A stretch of 64,000 nucleotides of DNA from Todiramphus chloris collaris. Taxonomy: Eukaryota > Chordata > Aves > Coraciiformes > Alcedinidae. Location of the stretch: contig JANVCC010000118.1 of assembly GCA_025345505.1 (NCBI GenBank), positions 363,951 to 427,950 of the forward strand. The letters run 5' to 3'. The notes beneath the pieces were generated by a model that did no database searches, was not told where the DNA came from, and saw only the letters and a program-made list of their open reading frames with translations. Position numbers and translations under genes: made by a program. The stretch's first letter is position 1. The number at the start of each line of letters is the position of its first letter. Below, in pieces: positions 55,373-64,000 of the stretch.

Positions 55373-57170
55373 CTGCTATGAGATGGTCTCAGGCAGTTTG
55401 CAGCAGCCCTTTCTCTTTGCTGATGGTTGTTATTTCTAAGGGAGCCAAGCAGACCAGAGGGGAACTGCTAAGGTATTAAGAAGCCAGTGGAAACAGCATC
55501 TGCTACAGGTTTTTTCACGTAGAGCACAAGCCGAGCCCCAAGCTTGCAATCTACCTGCAAGGAGCATCTGCACTGGAGCTGGAGCACACTCATGTATGTG
55601 GCAGGGGCACGGGATCAGGGTCACGCTTTGCAGGGATGGTAAATGACATCTTGGAGTCTCATATTTATTCTCTCTCAGTGACTCCCATATAAAATTTGCT
55701 GAGAGTAAAAGTCAGAGCCAAAGTTTTATGACTACGAATGCTGCAAACTTGACCTCATACCTGAAGAATCAGGCCGTGGTCCTTTGCTTTGTACATCGCC
55801 GGGGTTGAGAATCAGGGCCAGGGACTTCATTGCTAATTCATGAGAGGGGAGGAAATGCAATTTACTCTCCTCCATCACAGCCAGCTTTTGTGTTCCTGGT
55901 TCCTGGCCGTTGGGATGTCTTGTTTCTCTGCTGAAGTTGGCACGTAGGGAAATCATGGCAATTTCTGCCGCCCTGCGCCAGGGGAACCGTGTGGATCCGG
56001 GGTGAGGGTCCCTGCTCCCAGCCAGGGGAAGGGGAGGGGGACTGGACCTGGCAGAGCTCCTCTTGCACGGCCAAAGGTGAGAAGCATCCTGGGACCCACA
56101 GCAGGATTGGCAGCGAGTGCCAGGAACTCCTTTTCATGTCACTTTCTCAGATATTCCTCAGTTTCACAGGAACCTCAGAGTTTGGTATCTCTCACTCGTT
56201 CCTAGTGCAAGGTCCTGTGTTTTGACTTAGATTTTCACTTCTTCCCAGAGAAGTTCCTGGAACATTTTCATTTTTTTTTCAGCTGAACACAAAGACCAGT
56301 GTAGGACCAAAGGTTTCAGGATGACTGAGGACATGGCTCTGAATGCCCACAAACTCCCCTCTGTGAGGGCCTCTGAGAAATCGGGTGTTTTCCCAGAACC
56401 GTGTCACCCTCCTGCTCCACGAGAACTGTTTCTAGCCGTGTGACTGAGCAGCAGTGGTGACAATACTTTGCATTTTTATTTTTGCTATCACATTTGATGG
56501 AAGCCCTGGCAGAAGGTGTGGCATTGACGAGTCCCAGCACCCCAGGGTGCACATTCCCCTCCCACCTACTTCTGCCACGGTTCCCTCTGGTTTGGGGCCA
56601 AAGAAGCCGAGGTGGATCACTGTCCCCGCCAACACCATCCCCCCCTCTGCAGCAGAGGCACAGCCGTGATCTCCACCAGGAAAGTCCCCTGGCAGGAACA
56701 GGAACAGCTCTGCTCTGATCTCATACAGCAAGGACTCGAGTTTGCTGCAAATACTGGATCACATTTTTGTGATGCAAAACATTCGTTTTTCCTAAAGATG
56801 AATTGTCCAGTTATCTTTTCTGGAGATAAGTTGTGAAAGTTTTGTTTTCAAAACAGAGTATTTTTCAAAACAATTTCCATCTTGCGGGATGAGAGGGTCG
56901 AATTTCCTGGTGGGATGGATGTTTTGAAACAGGTTTTTTTATCTGTTAAAATTCTCAGTGAAATATGAAACTAATGGAAGTCTAGATTTTGGTGTTTCAG
57001 TGGCTTTGGCAAATAATGGGCACGTGTGTGTGCTGTCCCCACTCACAGCAGCACCCGCTGCCATGCTGCTGGTGGGTCTCCAGCCCCACACCTCCTTCTG
57101 CAGTGGGCGATCCTCCCGCATAGAAGTGACTGAAGCCAGGACAGAGGCCAGGCTGCAGAGGTGCCCATGC
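55373..57170. other. Unique non-coding DNA
   Basis: No gene or mobile element is recognised. Frames of up to 99 codons occur on both strands. AT-rich parts at 56740-56960 show no distinctive motif cluster. Confidence 0.45.
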
Positions 57171-57530
57171 TCAGAGAATTATAGAATCATTTGGTTTGGA
57201 AGAGACCGTTCAGATCATCCAGTCCAACCATCCCCCAGCACTGCCAGGGCACCACTGCCCCCTGTCCCTCAGCACCACAGCTCCACGGGGGGCTTGGAAA
57301 CCCCTCCAGGGATCACGGAGACTCCCCCCCCCGCCCTGGGCAGCCTGGCACAGCCCTGGGGAACCCTCAAGGGGTTGAAGAAATTGTTCCTCAGCTCCAA
57401 CCTAAACCTCCCCTGGAGCAACTTGAGGCCGGTTCTTGTTGTCCTGTCGCTTGTTCCTTGGGAGAAAGGACCAACCCTACCTTGCTCCAATCTCCTTTCA
57501 GGGAGTTGCAGAGAATGATGGGGAGCTTGG
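57171..57530 (-). mobile_element. CR1 LINE 3' fragment (type A)
   Basis: TCAGAGAATTATAGAATCATTTGG, the CAGCACTGCCAGGGCACCAC body and GAAATTGTTCCTCAGCTCC are present. After CTTGTTCCTTGGGAGAAAGG it diverges from the other type A copies and ends near 57530. Confidence 0.94.
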
Positions 57531-58690
57531 TCCCCACAGTTCCACACATCCAGCCCTCAGAGATAGGACCATAGGTAGGTTCTGACCCCTCTTTTATGGG
57601 AACAGTGCTCCGTAATTGTCACAGCAGAGCTTAACTGACTTCATGAGGCCCCATCAATAAAAGGCTTCGTTGTTGGGTTGCCTGGATCTTGTTTCCATGC
57701 CCCTCCCACAAAGCAGCAGATAATGAACCCCGTTATGCAGCAGAATGGAAAAGGAAGACACTACAAATCTGGGAGGAGCGGTGGGGACTGGTGTGAGTAG
57801 AGCAGATTTTGCTCTGAGGAAGACATGTTTTTAAGACCATCTCACCCCCAGCACAGGTCCCTGCCAACCGGCGCCCGCAGCCGACCCATGGCAGCAGCAC
57901 CAGGTTGTACACAAGCATTCAGAGCAACGTGTGTTGTAGGTTATGAAAACACACAGGGATCCCCTTTCCGGCCGATTTATTCTCCTGGATGAGGGCAGAA
58001 AGCATCTGGCTTGTGTCGGTAGGACTGAAGCTTAATAGAAGAGCAAATTCAGCCTCCTTCCCACTAAATTATCTGGAGAGGGCTGATCCCTATTTTTCTT
58101 TTGAAGAGGAACAAGGGCGCTGAAATAATTTGTGGATATGGGTTCCTAATATTAAATAATTCTTACCATTTAAAACAGTTTTTGTAGGAAATATTTTATA
58201 GTTAGAGAAATAGTTTTTGACATTTTTGGGGGGAAAAGAACAATGGACCGTTTACAGGTCTACACAGTAGATTAATGAATCTAATTGAGTCTGTAGGGAA
58301 ATGCTTCAGTTTAACTACTGGAACTAATTTATACATTCACTACATTGTAATAAGTCAATTTAAGTTTCTGGAAATAAAACTGGATATCCTGGGTATAGAT
58401 TTGAACTATAAATTTCTGCAAGAAAGGAGTCTGTGTGTTCATTATACATTGTAAAATTACCATATGGACCTGTCAACACTTCTTAGCACAGCTTTGTAAT
58501 AATGTCATTTAGTTTAACATTGTAATGTGCCAACTGAATTAATGTGTATGACACAATGAATGCCTCCCAACCGCTGGTTCTGGGGAGGTTTGCAACTTTT
58601 AGAAGGTGTTTCTCATGTAAAAGAGTTTTGCCTGTATTTGCACAGCTAATATCTGCCCTTTGATCGGGTATTATCAGCATCAATGAGCAT
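57531..58690. promoter_or_regulatory. Unique DNA with candidate AT-rich regulatory block (57960-58690)
   Basis: The right part is AT-rich and repeat-free, with CCTAATATTAAATAATTC (58147), GATTAATGAATCTAATTGAG (58270) and TTACACATTGTAATG-like sequence near 58520. Absence of insertions and of simple repeats is suggestive only. Confidence 0.35.
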
Positions 58691-59365
58691 CAAGGAACTG
58701 CTCAACTCCCAGCAACTACCTCTGAAGTCCCAGGAACAGGGTTCAGCGTGTTGCAAACAGAGCAAACCCCTCACTGCTGCTCACGGTGCAGGAGTTCCTC
58801 TGGCCAAACCACATCCAAAATCATGTATTCTTCCCCTTGCAGCCGCTGCCAAGTTTCTCCTCCCTTGCGCTGTTATTTACGGCTCCTCAGCCAGGATGCT
58901 GCTGCTGCCACTGCTGCCGCTGCTGCATTGGTCACGCTGGCCCTATGAAAGATGCCCTTGTTTGGAATTATTTTATGCTTGCTACTCTTCTCATCCCCCT
59001 CTTTCTATAACTTGCTCCATAATGTCCTTTTCATTCATCCAGCCAAATAATGGAGTCAGAGACAACAGCAGCGCACTCCCATTCCCTCCTTCTGATGCTG
59101 CTGCTGCCTGCAAAAACACATTTCAAACCAGAGCCAGGACTCATTGGCCAGGCCTTTCCCCAGCTCACAGCCCCGTTTGGAGAGGTGCAAACATCCACCA
59201 TGAAGCTGCACCTGCGGGGTCAGGTGCCCACCGGCCTTTTGGGGGACACCGTGCAGCCTCTGGGGCTGCAGCTTCACGTTGTGCTCCTGCTCCTAACCAG
59301 AGCTGGTGCCTGCTCACCCATCTGCGCTCCTGATCCAGGCAGTGAGGGAGAGCAAGGGACAGTGA
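58691..59365. other. Unique non-coding DNA with a 216-codon frame
   Basis: The plus strand is open at 58683-59333. The translation includes a leucine-rich run from a CTG-rich stretch (58898-58926) and no domain I recognise. Overlapping frames in other phases are also open, which points to composition rather than coding. Confidence 0.45.
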
Positions 59366-60122
59366 GGGTCACAACAACCCCCTGCAATGCTCCAGGCTGG
59401 GGGAGGAGATGCTGGAAACTGCCTGGCAGAAAAGGCCCGGGGGGGGGGGGGGGGGGTTGTTGGTCGACAGGCAGCTGGAGATGAGCCAGAGAGTGCCCAG
59501 GGGAACAAGAAGGCCACCAGCATCCTGGCTGTGTCAGCACTGGTGTGGCCAGCAGGACTAGGGCAGTGATCATCCCCCTGCACTGGGCACTGGGGAGGCG
59601 ACTCCTCAAATCCTGGGGTCAGTTTTGGGCCCTCACTCCCAGCAGGACAGTGAGGGGCTGGAGCGTGGCCAGAGAAGGGCAACGGAGCTGGGGAAGGGGC
59701 TGGAGCAGGAGTGTGGTGAGGAGCAGCTGAGGGCCCTGGGCTTGTTGAGCCTGGAGCAAAGGAGGCTGAGGGGAGACCTTCTGGCTCTGACAGCTCCTGA
59801 CAGGAGGCTGGAGCCAGGGGGGTTTGGTTTCTTCTCCCAAGGAACAAGGGACAGGACAAGAGGAAATGACCTCAAGTTGCCCCAGGGGAGGTTTAGGTTG
59901 GAGCTGAGGAACAATTTGTTCCCCTTGAGGGTTCCCCAGGGCTGTGCCAGGCTGCCCAGGGCAGGGGGGGAGTCCCCGTGATCCCTGGAGGGGTTTCCAA
60001 GCCCCCCGTGGAGCTGTGGTGCTGAGGGACAGGGGGCAGTGGTGCCCTGGCACTGCTGGGGGAACGCTTGGACTCCATGATCTGAAAGGTCTCTTCCAAA
60101 CCAAATGATTCTATGATTCTGT
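59366..60122 (+). mobile_element. CR1 LINE 3' fragment, about 757 bp (type A)
   Basis: It starts in ORF2 (GGGTCACAACAACCCCCTGC), includes an 18-base G run at 59439-59456, then CTGGAGCGTGGCCAGAGAAGG, the ORF2 end LGLLSLEQRRLRGD (near 59736-59778), the full type A 3' body and the tail AATGATTCTATGATTCTGTG. Best-preserved type A copy. Confidence 0.96.
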
Positions 60123-60629
60123 GCTGGTGAGGGACAGTGAGGGCTTATGCAGAGCAGACCCATCAGAGAGGAAAGGCTGAAATTTCCTCCTGCGTCCGAG
60201 ACCCGAGTCCTGCTCCCAGCCCAGTCAGGGTTCCCATGGCAGGAGCTGTGATGGAATCACACACACACAGCCCTAATTGCTGATGGTCCCCGAAGGCTGC
60301 AGTGAGGAGGGGATCGGAGGGGAGCTCCTTTTGCAAACCCCAGGAACAGTCCTGGGGAACCAACTGCTCCCTGCCGCTGGCGTGGGGGCTGGGTTCTCCC
60401 GGGGGTGTGCTACATAAATCAAGCTTCATTTTGCCCTTTGTCCTTTATTTGTCGACTTCTTTTATCTCACCCCCTCCTCCCTACGCCTCTCAGCAGCCTC
60501 GCTGAAGCGACACCAGAGATTCCATAAAATATTACGGCGGAGGGGAGGGGAGGGGAGGTGGGCTGCTGCCTGCAGGGGCGGGGGGGGAATAAACCAGCTA
60601 ATCTCCCCGTAATTGGGCTGTGGGCAGCA
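60123..60629. other. Unique non-coding DNA
   Basis: No gene is recognised. GGGGAGGGGAGGGGAGG at 60542-60558 is a short G-quadruplex-type run at the border of the CpG-rich segment. Confidence 0.5.
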
Positions 60630-61130
60630 GGGTGTGAAAGCTCCACACCCTCCCGGACGCCCTTTGCCCGAGCGTCTCGGCTCCTCCATCCCGAGCGGCT
60701 CGGCTCCTCCATCCCGAGCGGCTCNNNNNNNNNNCGGCTCCTCCATCCCGAGCGGCTCGGCTCCTCCATCCCGAGCGGCTCATCCCCGGTTCCCGGAGCG
60801 GTGCCGGCTCCGTGTGCCTGGCCCCGGAGCGGTCCGGCCGGGCTGGCTGCCGGCTCCAGCAAGCTGGAGAGCCGCTGCCTGATTTCCCTCAGGATGCGCT
60901 CCGAAAGACGAGCCGAGGAACTAAAAAAAATCCTACCTCTGTGAATTAGCGGAACGGGCTAATCCCCGCAAATAGATAGGATTTAGGATTTGATTCTCGG
61001 GTTCTTATCCAATTGCACAAATCCGCGTAGACCCGGCCACGCCGGAGCTCCCGAGCCGAGCGAGGTCGGGGAACGCCGGGCGAGCGGCGGCTCCGCTCGT
61101 TTCGGAGGTACCAGAGCTCCGGTTTGGAGC
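60630..61130. promoter_or_regulatory. CpG island with gapped 23-bp repeat
   Basis: CpG-rich for about 500 bp (CCGGAGCGGTGCCGGCTCCG, CCGAGCGAGGTCGGGGAACG). The left part is the 23-bp repeat listed separately, the right part is unique and grades into AT-rich DNA. It could be a promoter, but no exon is visible. Confidence 0.5.
60678..60780. repeat. 23-bp minisatellite with assembly gap
   Basis: CGGCTCCTCCATCCCGAGCG plus GCT is repeated at 60678, 60701, 60735 and 60758, on either side of ten N (60725-60734). The true copy number is hidden by the gap. Confidence 0.95.
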
Positions 61131-61139
61131 GAGAGTGGG

Positions 61140-61660
61140 GAAACAGACCCGGGTTTTGTAATTAAATATCCTAACGAAGGTTTTGCATCGCTAATTACAT
61201 ATTAAAAGCCAGTCGTTACTTACGTTTCTGCACTCTGATTTCTACTTAAAGCTGTAACGGTTAATGTCACTACTTATGCAAACCTGATGGCATCTGCCTA
61301 TAAAAGGATGATTATAAAAGATTAGCGCTTTACCTATAAATTAATCTCGGCAATAAGCAACACGCTCAGGATTGAAAGTCAAAGAGACTTTTGAAAGTAG
61401 TTAGATGTTTTATTTCCTTAAAAAAAATAGAATAAAATAAAATTATCTGATGACAACGAAACAAGTGCTTGAGAACAGCGTGTGTGTCAAAAGTGTTCGC
61501 ACCGCGCGTTCAGTAATTCTGGGAAGAGTGATAAATAGTGGATCCTCAATTACATCTTTGCTTTATTCCCCAAGTGACTTGTATTTTGGTTGATATACAG
61601 TCCGTGTGATTGCAGTTGTTTCCCAATGCAAGGAAAATGTCCTTCATGAAAACATTATTA
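61140..61660. promoter_or_regulatory. Candidate conserved regulatory block
   Basis: AT-rich DNA with GTAATTAAATATCC (61158), CGCTAATTACATATT (61189), ACTTATGCAAACC (61272) and AAATTAATCTCGGC (61337), free of repeats apart from an A-run near 61421. It lies beside the CpG island at 60630. Function is inferred. Confidence 0.4.
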
Positions 61661-63018
61661 ATTACACGGCGCTGTAATTGTAGGGAATGCTGTGGGAGAG
61701 GCTGATGGGGTAGGAAGCGCTGCTGAGCAGAGCGATGCGGTTCTGGGCCCCTCAGCCAGTGTCCCGGGCCTTCATCAGTGAGGACCAGAGGGGATACGGG
61801 GAGGGGATCATGCCCAGAGTAAATCGAAGAGGAATGCTCTTTAGGACACCCTACCACAGTCTTCTAGCCCTGGTAGCTGCACTGGGGTGACAACCTTGAT
61901 GGAGAAGCCCCGGTCTCTGCCAGAGCTGAGCTGGTCCATATAAGCCAGTCCTACCCAGTCAGCCCTTTCTCTTCCCAGACTCTTCCCCAGGCAGGCTTGC
62001 AATGTGTTCCTCACCCACTGCTCCATCCTCCACTGTGCCCAGGTCAAACATCTCCCACACTGGCAGGGACACACGGCAGGCAGCAGAGCTGTTCCACGCC
62101 TTTGCCCCCGGCTGGCTCTCCAGGGCAACAGCCCATACTGACACTGGTTTGGCTCTTTTGGAAAACCCCCACTCACTGCTTCCACAGAAGATGTTTTTCC
62201 ATTTATCGTGTGGTCCTTGTTTCCCTTTAATAAACCTGTAATTGTACATGCTCACGGATATTTGCTATGCTTCACGCTTTGACATCTCCTGCATGAACCT
62301 GATCCAGGTTAAGAGAGGTCACCAGTCAGTAATGATTTCCCCAGAGCCCAAAACCAGAATCTTTTTCTTTTTTTTTTTTTTAAATATCTTTTATTTGATT
62401 AACCACCAAATCAGGCAGATGGTGTTCCCTCCATAACCTCCCAGTACAGGAAATATTTCAGTGGATTTCCAGCAGGAGAAACTCCCCTCCCGCAGCAAAG
62501 CTGGCTGCTGCACGCTGGGGGCAGTGCCCACAGCACTGGGCTCTGGGCTCCCGGCTCCTTCCCCCCTCTTTCCCTCTCTCTCTCTTTAATTATGAAAATC
62601 AAGGAACCCATAATTCCCATGACAGCTGTGACTACATTCAGACTTAACCATAAACGATGCAGCAAATGCTTGGTTTGTAGAAAACCATGTTCTATAACAT
62701 ATGTTTCTCATTATGGGGTAAATTTGCAATAGAATCAGGCTGGTTCCTCCTGCAGGTGCAAAGTGAAGCTGCGAGCTCCCTCCTACCTGCTCTGCACCTG
62801 CAGCTCCGTGTTTGGAGACTCAATTTGCAACGTAACTGGAGGAGCAATTCCTGCCTGCGTGTGCCCGTTGCACCCTCACCCCAAGGGGACAACTGTGTGA
62901 TGGGTGGCTGGTGGTACAGGGTAAAGCACCAAGATCTCTTAGTAATAGAGAAGATGTTGCATGGGAATGCTGAGGTGGAGATGCTGGGGTTAGAGGGAGG
63001 TGCAGGGTTCTGTGCTTC
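61661..63018. other. Unique non-coding DNA
   Basis: No gene is recognised. A T-rich tract lies at 62365-62382 and a (CT)n stretch at 62568-62585. A 222-codon plus frame from 62687 runs into the CR1 and is not a gene. Confidence 0.45.
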
Positions 63019-63447
63019 CTGGAACCCCTCTGCTGGGAGCCAGGCTGGGAGAGCTGGGGGGGTTCAGCCTGCAGAGGAGAAGGCTCCCCAAGGGGAGACC
63101 TTCTGGGGACCTTGCAGCACTTCAAGGGGCCTGGCAGAAAGATGGGGAGGGACTTTTGAGCAGGACCTGTTGGGCCAGGACAAGGGGTGGTGGTTTAAAC
63201 TAAAAGAGGGAGATTCAAGACTGGAGAGGAGGAAGAAATTGTTGGTGCTGAGGGTGGTGAGAGGCTGTGCCAGGCTGCCCAGAGAGGTGGTGGCTGCCCC
63301 ATCCCTGGCACCATTGCAGGGGAGGTTGCCCGGGGCTCTGAGCACCCTGCTCTAGCTGCAGATGGCCCTGCTCCCTGCAGGGGGGTTGGACCAGATGACC
63401 ATGAAAGGTCCCTTCCCACCCAAGCCAGTCTGTGGTTCTACGATTCC
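63019..63447 (+). mobile_element. CR1 LINE 3' fragment (type C)
   Basis: CTGGAACCCCTCTGCTGGG, GAGAAGGCTCCCCAAGGGG, GGCCAGGACAAGGGGTGG and CTCTAGCTGCAGATGGCCC lead to the tail GTCTGTGGTTCTACGATTCC. Nearly the same body as 52809 in opposite orientation. Confidence 0.95.
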
Positions 63448-64000
63448 CCAGAGCTGCCCTGCGCCTGCTCAGCAGGTCCCTGCCTGCATGAGCCAGTGTC
63501 ACAGCTGCCCCTGTGAGGACAGGGGCAGGGAACTGCCCCAGGAGTCTCCCTCTGAATCAAACCCTCCCTCTGAACCAAACCCACCCTGTCCCAGCCCAAG
63601 GAGGAGGAACCACTTCATAGGTGTTTCAGCATGAGGTGTTTTTCCCCAAAGCTCTTCCTGAAGTTACCGGGTCAAAGCCTGCCTTGGCTTCAGCACACCC
63701 GTTTCGCTGCTGTTGGTGGCACCATCCAGACCCCTCTGGACCCCAGCACCTCCACCCTTGGATTTGTTCGGCTACACTTGTGTGTGACCTACAGCTCTGC
63801 CTCGCTGGCCTGCTCAGCGCTGCTGGTTGCACTCTTTGGCCATTGCCCACCCACAGAAGACCCCCATGTGCTGTCCAGGCCAGCACAGAGGTGCAGCTGC
63901 TCCCTGGGGGTGCCCGGAGCCTCCCCATCCCCTGCCCTGCCCCTTTGCCCCACGGCCGTGTGTTGAGAGGCTGCGCTGTCTCCAGGGATCTGAAACGGGT
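63448..64000. other. Unique non-coding DNA
   Basis: Nothing recognisable. A 111-codon plus frame at 63631-63966 and a 100-codon minus frame overlap it and show no domain. Confidence 0.5.

Noticed and set aside
62687..63355. 222-codon plus-strand frame
   Set aside because: The second half is CR1 3' untranslated sequence and the first half has no protein-like character.
1..64000. CRISPR arrays, prokaryotic operons, rRNA, tRNA genes
   Set aside because: The tandem repeats lack CRISPR-type spacers, no operon-like frames occur, and I saw no rRNA or tRNA sequence. Short or diverged non-coding RNAs such as microRNAs cannot be excluded by reading alone.

Overview
This window looks like nuclear DNA from a bird. 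The main evidence is about 28 fragments of CR1, the dominant LINE of bird genomes, with typical tails (ATTCTATGA or ATTCTGTG), plus a pair of short retroviral-type LTRs and otherwise low repeat content. CR1 is also found in turtles and crocodilians, so the call rests on the CR1 3' types and LTR style; I cannot name a species. I find no convincing protein-coding exon, rRNA, tRNA, CRISPR or prokaryote-like gene. The longest open frames lie in CR1 copies, in a GC-rich tandem repeat, or in unique DNA where they resemble nothing I recognise. The window is best read as an intergenic (or very long intronic) regulatory landscape.

Layout. 1-6 kb: CR1 copies separated by unique DNA, with an AT-rich block of homeodomain- and POU-type motifs at 2.1-2.6 kb. 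6-13.5 kb: free of CR1, with AT-rich candidate regulatory blocks, a diverged duplicated element (8.17 and 9.10 kb) and a complete solo LTR (10.96-11.43 kb). 13.5-20.7 kb: CR1 fragments, a second LTR of the same family touching a CR1 (14.87 kb), and a pentanucleotide repeat with an assembly gap. 20.7-26.9 kb: almost free of CR1, with a 210-bp tandem duplication (23.3-23.7 kb) and AT-rich candidate blocks. 26.9-32.6 kb: dense CR1. 32.6-39 kb: free of CR1, with a strong candidate block at 34.5-35.1 kb and a 25-bp minisatellite. 39-46 kb: candidate block at 40.4-41.1 kb and a 1.2-kb CpG island with a G-rich minisatellite (41.3-42.5 kb). 46-60 kb: the longest CR1 copies, around a CpG-rich candidate block at 51.2-52.6 kb. 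60-64 kb: CpG-rich segment with a gapped 23-bp repeat, another AT-rich block, and a last CR1.

The CR1 fragments cover about 15% of the window by my boundaries, all 5'-truncated (longest about 0.9 kb), 14 in each orientation. At least three 3'-end types are present. Type A carries the body motif CAGCACTGCCAGGGCACCA. Type B ends in CTGGGATTCTGTG. Type C carries a GCAGGGACACCTCCCACTAG-like or related body and ends in ATTCTATGA. Several copies keep the C-terminal codons of the CR1 ORF2 reverse transcriptase. Alternation of CR1-rich stretches with CR1-poor, AT-rich, motif-dense stretches is what gene deserts around developmental regulator genes look like. That interpretation is inference and needs a cross-species alignment. 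I did not find a clear undescribed system. The most unusual structures are the two duplicated non-coding elements, the CpG/G-quadruplex minisatellite island and the paired POU/homeodomain motif cluster.
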